Positions 44,633-56,534 of a stretch of 64,000 nucleotides of DNA are shown here, piece by piece. Under the pieces are notes generated by a model. That model did no database searches, had not been told where the DNA came from, and worked only from the letters and a program-made list of their open reading frames with translations. Numbering within the stretch: the stretch's first letter is position 1; each line of letters begins with the position of its first letter. Made by a program: the position numbers and the translations under genes. This stretch comes from Quillaja saponaria. Lineage: Eukaryota > Streptophyta > Magnoliopsida > Fabales > Quillajaceae. The stretch is from positions 17,306,679-17,370,678 of the forward strand of contig CM055617.1 of the NCBI GenBank assembly GCA_029379385.1, in the 5' to 3' direction.

Positions 44633-45111
44633 GGTTTGGTAATGTTATTTAGGAGAGAGCTTATGCTTATGAAAAGTATAAGTCAATTTTTTTATGTTTG
44701 ATAAAAAAAAAATAAAAAAAGGCTGTGGTACTTTTGTTTTGACCTTTTAAAAGCTATGAGTGCTTTTAAAATCACCTCAATAGTTGCTTCCAAAAGCTGG
44801 TTTCTGCTCTAAAAAATTTAGAAACTAATATAACTTTAACTTTTAATGAAGATCCATATTTGTCTCTTGATTAATTAAGCTTTTGAACTTCCAACTTTTA
44901 TATTATTTTACTAATGTCTATTATAGTTAATTTAAATTTTCGAAGCAGGTTTATAGTGAATTGATCAAACCCTAATTTTGTACTTCTACTTATTGAGAGC
45001 ATATTTTACATTAATTTACTGAACACTACTGCTGTACTTTTTCAAAACAACTCTAATTAAAAAAGCTAAAAGAGCTCAACATCTCTCAAAGAGACATAAC
45101 ATTACCAAACC
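44633..45111. mobile_element. MITE-like element, 479 bp, 16-bp terminal inverted repeats
   Basis: Begins GGTTTGGTAATGTTAT (44633-44648) and ends ATAACATTACCAAACC (45096-45111), a perfect 16-bp inverted repeat. It has no coding capacity, and its size fits a non-autonomous DNA transposon. I found no convincing target-site duplication, so the superfamily is open. It abuts the caulimovirid fragment. Confidence 0.75.
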
Positions 45112-45745
45112 AAGCCATAAGTGCAAAAAAGTTGGACATTTTGTTATTAAATGTAGGGTTAAAGCTAAAATTCATGATCTTCATAAATATGAAGGATTGA
45201 AAAGATATCTTTGAAAAAGAAGATCTAATGGTTAATGCTCTTATAAAGAAACTTTCTAAATTAGATATCTCTGAAATTCTTTTTTATTTCTGAGCCTTAA
45301 AAATCAGATAAAACGAACAACCCTTAGAAGGATATAGAAGCAGAAGAGTGTGAGGGTGGTCCAAACTATTGTTATGACTAGTGTGATCCTCGTTTAGCTT
45401 TTATTTTGTTAAGATTAATAATCTGAATATAAATATTTTAACAAAAGAAGAAATTCTAATTTTAAACTTTGAAGATCCTCAACATAAAAAGAGTCTATTT
45501 AGAAAGGTACCTTCAAGACTCGAGATCTTCAGAATAATTTTATAAACTACAATAATAAGAGTAATACTCTTGAACAGAAAATATCTTAGGAAGCTTATAC
45601 TTGTAAAATTGTTCTTGATAAAATTAAACTAATAATTCTGAAAGGGAACCCACTTTACCTAAACTAAAAGCTGAGATTTTAGAAGTAGAAAAGGAAATAA
45701 TTCAGCTGAGAAATATAGTTGTAACTCTAAAAAATGTAGAGTTAT
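45112..45745 (+). pseudogene. Endogenous caulimovirid remnant, part 1 (coat-protein zinc knuckle region)
   Basis: Decayed fragment of an integrated plant pararetrovirus (Caulimoviridae, petuvirus/florendovirus-like by appearance). Just right of the MITE a frame shows most of a zinc knuckle (Cys at 45121, then the G-H pair, then the last Cys about 30 bases on). The first Cys of the expected Cys-x-x-Cys reads Ser, right at the MITE junction. A Lys-rich stretch follows, as in the family, then many stops. Later pieces around 45430-45720 have short charged frames consistent with the region before the protease. The frame is broken throughout. It is interrupted at 45745 by a solo LTR. Assignment rests on motif order, without a search. 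Confidence 0.6.
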
Positions 45746-48506
45746 TGTCATACCCCTCATAGGGCATGACTGGCTGGAGAATTGGATAACCAAACCTCCG
45801 CAACCCTGACTTCAAAACAAATTAACAAACATGACTCTTGACCCTATTAAAGAATAAAAACAACTCTATAAAATAGAAATTCACTGTAAAAGTTTATTCT
45901 TCGAAACAAATAATAATTTACTGAAATTTTTGACAAAGGTTCCCTATAACATAGAATATGCCTCAAAATATTAACACATGGTTCTGATTTCACATAACAA
46001 CACAAAGATAATTAACTAAACTATTACATCATGCAAAATTTGACACCTTACAGTTTAGTATATGACTGCAAACTTTCATCATTGACTTCAAGTCTGAGAT
46101 TCAGGAAAATACTTTGTGTACTCTATTGGTAAGTCACGAGCTAGGCGACGCCATATACCGTACCCTTGTTACTAAAAAAAATCTAGGAGAGGAATGAGTC
46201 CTATGGACTCCGTGAGTGAAAAATCGTACCCAAATGGTACTAGCATCACTCAATACAAGTATATAACATATATTGTCGATTAGCATCACATGACAAGTCT
46301 TCATTCAAAGTTATGCATGCATGCTAGTATTTTCTATAAGTTCATAACTTACAGGATTCATAAACTCACAAATTAATCAAAGCAATTATAACATACAAAG
46401 CAAACAAAGGGCCAACGAGTAACTCAGCCCCACACAACAGTATCACCCCCTGCTAGGCATTTATGCTCCCGCACAACAAATTAATCTCTATACATAATCT
46501 ATCCCACCAAGGCAGAGCACTCCAATAAAAAAACATTTATCAAAATCAGAACATTTTAGGATTTCAAATCAGAATCTCCTAGGTGCACCTGGATTTTTTA
46601 ATTTAGAGATAAAAATCATTTTTTATAAAAAAAAAATGTCACCTTGTTGGTCCTTATCAACCACAACTAATATCAATCAATCATAATTCAAATAAATCAC
46701 TAAAATATTGTACTTGCTCATTTTCCATATATCATGTATATTAAAATGCACATATAATTACACATAATAATCTAGCCACTAAGGGCAACAATTAACCACT
46801 CACCAATTTACGGATCTTGTTCGGCACTTCCTCTTGAGCTCGTCTGATATATTAGGCCCACAGTAGGGTTCATAACTGAAATTCATATAGATACATTCAA
46901 TCTTATTTTAGGATTTGTCTTTCCTTAATCATTTAACCACATTTATTTATTCTTTGTTCTTAAGATTATTTATTTAAGTTCACATAATACTTAGTTATCA
47001 AGATTTCAATCAATTAATTTATAAAACTTGAACTTTACAATTCTAATATTCATACTCTTTAAATTTAAAGGAATAAGTTCTTAAATCCTAAATCCTTACT
47101 CACCCTTTCTCTCTAATCTTTAGTTATAACTAATCAAATATCCTAAATTACGAAGTGATAAACCAACCTATAATCTAATTAAGCACCACATAACTCACTA
47201 ACTACTAGTAAGACTCACGGCAAGGATTAAAAGTGTGCACCTTTCCTCCTAAGCTCCCACAGCTAAACTGGTTGTTAGCAAGGGTGTAGGAGTTGCTTTC
47301 TCTGCTTGACTAAAAAACAAAGCATAGAAAGCTCTTAGCTCACACTTGCTACAGCAAGAATAGGGCTTACTCCAAGCTCATGGCAGCTTACTGAACAAAC
47401 TCAAACTTCTAGCTAAAAGTACAATCTAACTAAACTATGTTAAATTAAGAGGGGAAGGAAGAAACAATTAAGCTAAAACTCAAAACTCTCTTGGTGGTAG
47501 GAAGACTATACACGGTCAAGACATAAAAAAAAAAAAAAAAAACATAAATAGGGAAAGAGGCAATGGAACTCGATCGTAGAACAATAAGAATAAAGGGGAA
47601 AGCAGTTGTCACGGAAATTGAAAGGAAGAAAGACAACTAAAGTAGTAGCCAAACATAGCAAGGATGGATGAAGAGGAAAACAGTGCATGGCTGGCTACTC
47701 CCCAATCAACTTCAGTCTACTAATCCACTGCTATCACGCTCCAAGAAGAAAAACTAGCACCCTTTTTAAAGAAGGTGAAATTATGTTGCTGCAAAGGGTA
47801 AGCTCACGGTCCAGCATAAGAGGAAAAACAGGGGAAGGAAAATAAAAGACTCAGCCAAGAATTCTCCAAAAAAAAAAAGGGCAGTGGACATGCTAAAAAG
47901 GAAAGAAAGTAAATTAAAAAAAAAAAAGTAACTTTAAGTTCAAAGTATAACTAATTTATGGAGAAAATTGAATCTAGGTGTGTATATATATATATATATA
48001 TACCCATTAGTTATTACTTGTCCAATTTATTTAGCTAACATATATAATTCACTTAATAAAATTTATATTAGATAACAAAATATCTTATAACTAAGATTTT
48101 CACATTATACTTAAAACTTGACTTCATGATGTTGGGTTATAATAATGTACATAATTACAATAATTAACGTACAACATTTTTAAAATACCCACTAGAATAT
48201 CGGATTGTAATATTTAATACTACTAGGTATAATATATTATTAATTTAAATGCCTAATAAATTACGTACAACACTCCAAAGCGTATATTAAAACATTGATA
48301 GTAAAATAAGGACATATAGGGTTATCACAATTTCCTTGTATAATTAAAATAATAATAAAAATCACTAAAATGTATCACTACGATACTAGGTTATGCCATG
48401 TTAAATTTTATTGTTATTTCTTTAATTTGTTTATGTCATTGTTACTTTATAACTAAAATTTACATATTATATCTAAAACATGACTTTACGATATTGGATT
48501 ATAACA
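45746..48506 (-). mobile_element. Family-C solo LTR (2761 bp), minus orientation
   Basis: Starts TGTCATACCCCTCATAGG and ends GGATTATAACA on the plus strand. Flanks are GTTAT (45741-45745) and GTTAC (48507-48511), a 5-bp target-site duplication with one change. No internal coding region, primer binding site or second LTR is present. The end block at 48448-48506 resembles 48089-48147 (about 359 bases away), so part of the LTR's own 5' end is repeated. The orientation comes from the match of 46390-46500, reverse-complemented, to 63570-63660. The ORFs at 47445-47688 are within the LTR. Confidence 0.85.
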
Positions 48507-48955
48507 GTTACTTAATAAGCACCACGTAGCAGAAGGCTCAGAAGCTTATTTATGTAACATGATGTGGGAAAAGAATAGAGAAAATTTAGAAACCCAAATT
48601 GAGCAACTTGACTTTGAATCATTAGACGTCATCCCTGTAATATGAGTGTTAACTAGATATCAAATTAGAAAGTATGAAATCGATAAATTTTATAGATCAA
48701 GTGATTTCCAAAAGTGGTATACGAAGGTAACAATTGTAGTCAACAAGGAATTTAGTTTTCAAACAAAAGTACTATTTAACTTATGAGCTGATTTATCTTG
48801 TAGCAATGAAGTATTGATACCCTTTAAATACTGCTCATAGACCATAGAAGTCTTCAGTATAGCTAGTGAAAAAAGGAATGCTTATAGATTATAAGTTTTC
48901 TAATGATGTAGTCTGCAATAATGGAGTTTGTTTTGATATACCTCTTTTAAGATGA
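48507..48955 (+). pseudogene. Endogenous caulimovirid remnant, part 2 (protease region)
   Basis: Continues the viral polyprotein after the solo LTR. Frames around 48515-48650 are coding-like, and the block around 48730-48800 has the approach to an aspartic protease, but a stop (TGA 48784-48786) sits where the active-site residues should be. After a frameshift, 48890-48950 has the V-C-N-N-G-V-C-F motif, which is typical of the region just after the protease site in these viruses. At about 48955 the viral sequence ends and gypsy reverse transcriptase starts without a gap. Several stops make it non-functional. Confidence 0.65.
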
Positions 48956-49660
48956 TAATTCACCATGAGGTGCTCCTGTACTGTTTGTAAAGAAGAAAGG
49001 TAGGACAATGAAGCTATATAGATTATAGACAACTCAACAAAGTTACTATTAAGAACAAATATCTACTACTTACGATAATTGATTTACTAGATCAAGTTCA
49101 AGGGGCTTTAATGTTCTCTAAGATTGACATTAAGTATGGTTATCATCAACTTAGGGTAAAGACTGAAGACATTCTTAACACAACCTTTAGGACTCGGTAT
49201 GGACACTTTGAATTCCTTGTCATGCCATTTGGGTTAACCAATTCCCCTGCTACCTTCATGGACTTGATGAAGGCCATACTTGGATAAATTTTTTATAGTC
49301 TTCAAAGAAGATATTCTGATTTACTTAAAGAATGAAGAAGAATACGAGAGACACTTGAAGATAGCTTTGTAGACATTGGGAGAAGAGAAGTTTTATGCTC
49401 AATTGAGGAAGTGTGAATTTTGGCTGAAAGAGGTGGTTTTCTTGGGACATGTGATAAATGGTGAAGGTGTTGTAATGGATCCTAGAAAAGTAGAGGCAGT
49501 GTTAAATTGAGATAGACTAAGTAGTGTCATATAGGTAAAAAAAGTTTCCTAGGCTTGGGAAGGTATATAGAAGATTTGTACAAGGATTTTCTCAAAGAGC
49601 AATGCCTTTAAGCATATTAACTAGGAAGGGAACCAAATGGGAATTGACAATTAGTTGTCA
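48956..49660 (+). pseudogene. Family-D chromovirus reverse transcriptase, broken
   Basis: Ty3/gypsy RT without the upstream gag and protease. It opens at S-P-stop-G-A-P-V-L-F-V-K-K-K, followed by a small frameshift, [44 protein letters not shown] and F-M-D-L-M-K-A. The catalytic site after another frameshift reads F-K-E-D-I-L (49301-49318), with Glu for the first Asp. K-C-E-F-W-L-K-E-V-V-F-L-G-H-V follows. It is closely related to the family-A polymerase at 8646-9300. Confidence 0.9.
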
Positions 49661-50104
49661 AAGAATTGAAAGCTAGACTCACCTCTACACCAATCTTGAT
49701 AATACCAAACCCTAAAGAAAGATACATTGTATATAGTGATGTTTCTATGAAAGGATTAGGGTGTGTTTTAATGCAGCAAGGAAGGGAAGTTGCATATGCA
49801 TCAAGGCAGCTGAGGACTAATGAGAAGAACTATCCTACTCATGATTTTGAGTTAGCTGCAGTTGTGTTTGCTTTAAGGATATGGAGGCCTTACTTATTTG
49901 GAGAAACGTTTGAGGTGTATATAGACATTAAATCTTAAAGTATTTGATCAAAAGGAACTAAATATAAGGTAAAGGAAGTGGATAGAGTTTTTGAAAGACT
50001 ATGAGTGTGAGTTAAAATATCACCCTGGAAAAGCCAATTTAGAGTCTGATGCTCTGAGTATAAAATCAAGACATGTGGCTGCCATGATGATTCAAGAGTC
50101 TAAG
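49661..50104 (+). pseudogene. Family-D RNase H, mostly open
   Basis: The frame 49666-49938 reads [49 protein letters not shown] and Y-I-D-I-K-S. The catalytic Asp, Glu and Asp are kept, although the usual T-D-H-K-S reads I-D-I-K-S. A stop and frameshift follow at 49936. The connection (F-L-K-D-Y-E-C-E-L-like) lies at about 49990-50060. It breaks off at the inverted LTR at 50105. Confidence 0.88.
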
Positions 50105-52721
50105 TGTCACAACCAAAAACTAGCCATGATCGGTGAATGGATTAGGGTGAACATAGGCCCACCATGACCCAAACAAGCCTACAAAGATTCCAAAAAAAAA
50201 ATATTTGAAACAAAACAGCAATAGTCCGTCTAAAAATCGGATATTCAAGAGTTTATAAACCTGATAGAATAATAATAAAATCCACAAATAACTGTCGACC
50301 CCTTAGGTTGCGACGTGACAAATTATTACCATGCATGTTAGGCTGCATACGAGGTTAGGGCATCCCTCCCTAATGAGGTCCATATCCAAAATATTATGTG
50401 CACATAGGCAACCATACCTCATTAGCGTAAGGTGTTCTGACAAGTAGCATTCCATAAAAATAATCTAAACGAAAGACATTTTTTCAACATCATCATCCAA
50501 ATAACAACATCCGATATTTACTTTCCAAATCAAATAAGTCCACCAAATCCAAAGTCAAATACACTTGTACTCTAACAGTCAAAATAACATAAATCAAAAT
50601 TCCTTCCAAGTAGCAATATTGATTTCAAATCTATTCAAAGCATATGTCCAATGACACTTGTCAAATGAGAGAGGTTGAAATCTAAAGTCAAATATAAATT
50701 GTACGTCAATATTCCAAAATAACATAAATCAACTTTCATTCCAAGTGACAATATTGATTTCAAATCTATTCAAAACATATATCCAATTAAACTTATCAAA
50801 TAAGAGAGAATGAAAAGTTAAAGTGCTTGTACCTGATAGCTATGTTCAAGAATGTAAAGTAATTGATAAAAATATCTATATGGGCATAAGTGATTCAAAA
50901 AGGATCTTTAAAACATTTAATGGTTCAAATATAGTTTCGAAAATGTTTACTTAAAAAGTAGTTTGAAAAGCTTGAAATCTCATAAGTCAAATTTAAGTAA
51001 AACATATTTATACAAGAAGTAGTTTTTCAAATTGAACATTAGTGATGCATGTGGTGAGTATGATGAAAACACTACACTAGACATTATCTATTCATAGTAC
51101 AAGTGAAGCTTCCAAGAATGTCGGGAACCGAAAGTCACTCAATGGAAGTGTGATAGTCTCCAACTAGCCTAGATAATTTCAAACAAGATCCTGAAATAAT
51201 TAATAAGAATAGGAATAATGAATTCTTCACAAAACCCAAATTCAAAGTTAATCCCAAATAATGCATTATAATCCGCAAGCAAACATTCAAATCCAACTAA
51301 TTACAAAAGTGGCCAAAACATTCTAAATTAACCTTAGTGAGCTCAAAACAAAAAGTATATAGATATATCATAGCTAAAACATATACTAGATACCAAGATT
51401 CCTAAAGTTTTACAAACTAACAAAAAGAGACAATTCCAAGAATTTTTCAAATCCTACAATTTTCAAAGTATTTTTAAGAATTACTCATTTACCCAAATCA
51501 ACCCAATAAATCTATTTCCAATACTTATAATAACTTAAAATTCAAAAACAAAATTTCCAACGAATTAATGAATTTATGCAAAACTGCTATTGTAATTATA
51601 TTTATTAAATTTAATTAATTAATTTATTTATATTGTCATCATATTTTTTTTCAAAACTAAACAACATGAAAAATACTACCAGAGGAGTACCTAATTCGTG
51701 AAACCAATATATAGTCGTAACCATGATGTAAAGAAAATAATAGTAATCAGATGAAACATGAATTTTGCATAGAAAAATTCTAGAAGGAAATAGATAATTA
51801 TTTTTATAAGTGTGAAACAAAAATTTCAAAAATATAAGAGTGAGAGTATCAAATAATACTAATATATTTATATACATGTGATTTGCTTACCCAAGGAATC
51901 AGTTAGAGAATTGAATTGGTCTTCAAGTGAAGCCAGAAAATAATCAAGAATAAAATAATGAATGAGTAAATTGAAATTAACAAAAAAATTTACTAAGGAA
52001 AACAGTGAAAGGAAATGGTAGGGATTTCATACCAATTATAATCCACTTCCTCAATTAACTAACAATGAGCCAAAGTTGAAAATTTTAGAGAAAATGAGAG
52101 AACATGCATGAAATGAAGTGAAGCAAGGTAGTCTTCCCACTCGGCAGGAGCAACCTAAAATTTTCTTCTATGGTCGAGTAGCATACAGATGAAGAATGAA
52201 TTGGGTGAAAGGTAGAAGGAAATGACGAATAGTAGACAAAATGATGAAGAAAAACAAAATAGGGAAAGAAACAAAGTGATGTTGGAGAAAATGATGAAGG
52301 TTGACCGAAAGGCAAGAAGGAAAGAAGGAAAGAAAGAAAAGAAAAATGAAAATGGAAATGGTTGTAGTGATGTTCAGCAAAATGAAGAGAAAAGGGGAAT
52401 CAAAATAGGACAAGTGGTATGAAAAGTAATGGGGGCATGAGTTAAAGGAAGGGTATAAGAATTAATGATAAAAAAATTTATAGTAAGAATATCTATTCAA
52501 ATTATTTTGTGGTGATAGTATACTATATATATATTTATATATATTATGGATTAAGTTTATAAATAAGAGATATTAACATACATGAAAATAATTATTTGAC
52601 AATAATACTATCAGGGGCACGTACTAAATAATTTTATTTAGTTAAAAAAATATTTCAATAAATTTAGGAGCTCACTAAAATTAATCTAGTGGATTTGTAT
52701 CTCAAAAATCATTTAGTCACA
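50105..52721 (-). mobile_element. Inverted solo LTR related to family B, inside the family-D pol
   Basis: TGTCACAACC...TTAGTCACA on the plus strand, with TG/CA termini. Its first 800 bases are the reverse complement of the end of LTR B: GGGTGAACATAGGCC at 50146, the reverse of the CTATGTTCACCTTAATC word near 24972. The far half differs from LTR B except in layout, so it is a relative and not a copy. Pol sequence continues on both sides. I did not find matching 5-bp flanks (CTAAG versus GGTAA), so solo LTR formation is inferred. The ORFs 51611-51877 and 52085-52422 are not genes. Confidence 0.75.
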
Positions 52722-54239
52722 GGTAAAAAGTATAGGTTAGCAGATGCTGAGTGTGAGGTGATTAAACTGAGGGAAAAAGTGTGAAATTAAGAAGATTGAA
52801 AGTACAATCTGACTTAAGGCAGAAAATAAAAGAGGCACAAGATGAAGATGAGTATTTGAGAGATGTTATGTAGAAAATGAAGATGGGAAGGACTAAGGGG
52901 TTTAGTGAGAAATCTTATGGGTCGCTAGAGTTTCAAGTCAGGCTGCATGTACCTGGCTATGAAGTTAAGAGATTGATTCAAGATGAGGCTCATAAGACTA
53001 GGTATTCTATACACCCAGGAGCAACCAAAATCTAGAAGACTTGAAAAAGCAGTTTTGGTGGAATGGTATGAAAAGGGTTGTAGCAACGTATGTGTCACAA
53101 TGTCTTGTCAAAGGGTTAAAATTGAACATCAAAAGCCTGCAGGGCTACTCCAAACAATAGAGATACCAAAAAGGGGGATGGAGTTACCATGAATTTTGGG
53201 GTAGGATTGCCAAAGACTTTAAGTGGCACTGATGCCATTTGGGTTGTAGTTGATAGACTAACTAAGTCTGCTCACTTTCTGCGCCTATAAGAATCAATTT
53301 TTCCTTAGACAAATTAGCACAACTCTATCCCAGGAGGAAATAGTAAGATTAAATGGTGTGCCTCAGTGTATTATATCTGACAGGAAACCTAGGTTTACTT
53401 CCAAGTTAAAGTTCAGTACAACATACCCTCAAACTGATGGTTAGTATAAAAGGACCATTCAGTCCCTTGAAGACATGCTTAGGGCTTGTGTGTCAGACTT
53501 TAAAGGGAATTAGGACACCTATTTACTATTGGCAAAGTTAAGATACAACAATAGTTATCATCAGAGCTAGCAAATGGCTCCCTATGAGTCTCTGTATAGG
53601 GAAAAGATGTAGATCACCAGTATTCTGGAATGAGGTTGGAGAAAATAAACTGTTAGGGCCTGATATGGTTCAGTAAACATCTGAAACTATTAACAAGATT
53701 ATGAGAAAGCTGAGGATTGCTTAAAGTAGACAAAAAAGTTATGTTGATAGAAGGGGGAGACCTCTGACTTATGAAGAAGAAGACTGTGTTCTTGAAAATA
53801 ACCCTAACTACTAGTTATGATAGAATAAAATCTGGCAAGAAGTTGGGACCTCGATACATAGGGCCATATGAGATTCTGAGCAAGGTAGGTAGTGTAGCTT
53901 ATAGGCTAGCTTTAGCTCCAAACATGTCAAACCTACATAACGTTTTCCATGTTTCAAAACTCAGGAAATGCAAACCTCCTTTAAGTTATGTCTTTGAGTA
54001 TGAGCCTGCTAGAGTTAAAGACAGTCTAGAAACCAAAGCAAAACCTACCAAAATTGTGGCCAGAAAAGTCAAGTATATCAAATGATAAAAGATTCTTTTA
54101 GTCAAAGTAGAATGGAAAAGATTTATAGAGAATGATGCCACTTACGATAAGGAGGCAGATATGAGGGTTGCTCATCCTTGGTTGTTTAAAGAACTTAGTT
54201 TAAATTTTGAGGAAATTTGTTTTATTAAGAGGGGAAGTA
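52722..54239 (+). pseudogene. Family-D integrase and C-terminal tail, broken
   Basis: After a linker, a short frame at 52983-53192 holds part of the zinc-binding region (Q-C-L-like near 53100, I-E-H-Q-K-P-A-G-L-L). The core shows W-V-V-V-D-R-L-T-K-S-A-H-F near 53240 and an I-I-S-D-R-like second Asp block near 53375. The third catalytic position is near 53470 (S-L-E-D-M-L-R-A-C-V). The C-terminal frame 53771-54085 is open: G-P-R-Y-I-G-P-Y-E-I-L, then H-N-V-F-H-V-S-K-L-R. The tail (A-H-P-W-L-F near 54170) is frame-shifted. The purine tract AAGAGGGGAAG lies at 54227-54237. Confidence 0.88.
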
Positions 54240-56050
54240 TGTAACATCCCACAAATTTGCCAACATTGGCATACGCATATAGACATGTAAGGCTGCATAC
54301 TGAAACACTTAGATGTACATTTTAAGATGACTAAACATGTTGAACTTGATAAAATAAAGTTCTTATAGGCCACTTGCATTAATAAATTGCTCATTAGTTT
54401 ACTTCTATACATTATTTGGCATGATTTGCTATTTCTGAATTTATATGAACACAATGACACACACTTTTAGTAATTGGTAAACACTTAGACTTTTACATAT
54501 GTAGGACTACAAGGGAGTGTAGTGGGGGACGTGTTTGGACCACACCTATAAATGGACTAAAATACCCTAACGATCACCCTAATACATCTAATTTAGTGGA
54601 AGGTTAAATAGGTATTATAACACTGTATCCATTGTCAATTCAGCTTTGTCTTCTCCATTCTTCTACAATTTCAATTGCAATTAGAATGAGAAAATTAGAG
54701 AGAATACAGAGAGACAAAGAGCTTGCATGCAGGGCTTAACTTGCCCTAATTGTAAAACTGAGCTTAGAATTCAAGTCATAAGAGCAAGGGGAGCTGATTG
54801 CTTCATTAGAAGGCAGTTCTGGGCAGATGAGAAGGGGTGAAAATGCTGGGGAGTGAAGCAGTGAAAGAAAGGAGCAGCAAAAGGGCAGATTAGGGTGAAA
54901 TTGAAGGGGGCTTTGGACAACAAAGTTGAAAAGTATAAATTATTTGCCACAAAGGGTAGTTCGTTGCTTAGGAAAGAGGTATATGCATACATGCTTCCTT
55001 CAAACATTCCTTTTTTTAAAAGATAAATTGTCTATTTCCTTCTATAAATAGTCCTCCTATGCAAATGCATGATTTCTGGGTTGAAGTTGAAACTGTACAC
55101 TTGCTGAGTTGTTTGAATTGCATGTGTTTAGTACACTGTATTTGGATTGAGTAACTTGTTGTTGGCCCCCGAAGTGCCTGAATCCTAATGTTTGGACCCA
55201 AAAGTTAGAAGGGCACCTCCCTGGAGTTAACTCACAGAAAGGCCTGTACTATGGTTTGGAATCCCTTTTAGTAGCAATGTTGTAATGTTCTATACAATGT
55301 GCATGCATAAATTTTTTTATTGCATTTCCTTTATTTTGTGAAAACTGAACACCACCTATGTTTTAAAGACATGGATGTATCATACACAGGGACTTGTGTC
55401 ACATTTCATTATATTTTTAATGTGGTGTTTTCAGATTGACTGGTATTTTGACAGACAATGGGAATGAGATTCACTATTGCTCATGTTTTTGTCATATCAG
55501 GCTGTGTGGCCTGCTATGTTGTTTATCAAGAGGGTTACATGCATGTATATGAATATTGGACTGTGTCAGGGAAATGCTATGATGATGATTTGCAGTTGGA
55601 TCCAATGGAGTAGCAAAGATGTACTTAGACTACTTAGGGTATTTTGAATGTAAATAATGTGGTTTGGCTAAGTAAAAGTTGTCAAGAGTCCTGACTTATG
55701 TAATTTTGTAGTTTTTAGTGGCATCCTTAGTTTATGTGAAGTTTGGATGCTTGCTGTACATAAGTTATGTAAATAAACAGTGTAATTACTATGATGAAAA
55801 TGACCAGGAGATGGTTGTCTCTTGTTACCTCAATTCTGTGCATTTTGTTAAGTTTGAACCTTCCAAAGGATTAGTATTATTTAAATGCTCTATATGTTGA
55901 ATAAAGGGAAAAAGGAAATGATTAAGAATGTGTAAGCCGGACTATAGTGTTAAAGTTGAATAAAAGATGGATTATGGGTATGTAGAATTGTAATCCAATA
56001 TAGCAAAATATATGAGATGTCTTGAATTGCCAAGTTTTGACCAATGGTCC
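54240..56050 (+). mobile_element. Family-D 3' LTR (right end not fixed)
   Basis: Starts TGTAACATCCCACAAATTTG right after the polypurine tract, the common start of chromovirus LTRs. A TATA-like CTATAAATAG lies at 55042-55051. With no 5' LTR in the window the right end cannot be aligned; I place it loosely near 56050. The ORFs at 54771-55007, 55016-55201 and 55718-55900 have no known motifs and are probably not genes. Confidence 0.7.
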
Positions 56051-56534
56051 ATGCACTCACTATGGCAACTTAGCAATTAACAATTAACTTCACTCTTATC
56101 TTGTTTAAGCCATGTTGAGAAGGTTGCCACTTAAAGGCTTAGTTTAGTATAGGTTCAAGACACTAAATGCTATAACAAGGTATTAAAATAGGTTAACACA
56201 ATCTACAACCAACAATTGGGTAGCCTCTTGTTCCCATGAAATTTCAAAGTTAAAAGCTCTCTAGTAGTCAGCAAGCAAAAAGTTAAGTAAGCTGACTGCC
56301 ATGTAGGCTGTGATCATGGTAAGTGTGTTTTACCATATGAGCTTGCATCCATTTTTTTATTTTTTTTATTTTTTATTTTTTCTGACTTTACTTTTTTAGG
56401 ATGCTAAGCTTCTTTAATTAAAACACGCTGATGGTTAACATGCACTATAAAATGGATTGAATCTGCAAGAAAACTTTGAAATATTGCAGAAAATTTCTGT
56501 AAATATAGTTTCAGATTAATTGTATGTTACAAAA
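56051..56534. other. Spacer between the family-D LTR and the BBE-like gene
   Basis: No coding sequence seen. A T-rich tract lies at 56350-56380. Since the BBE-like gene runs on the minus strand, this is its 3' flank and may hold its polyadenylation region. Confidence 0.45.

Noticed and set aside
47445..47688. Hydrophobic minus-strand ORFs resembling membrane peptides
   Set aside because: They come from T-rich LTR sequence, overlap each other in two frames and lack family motifs.
52222..52422. Lys/Glu-rich 66-residue ORF
   Set aside because: Purine-rich stretch inside the inverted LTR, open by composition; no motif.
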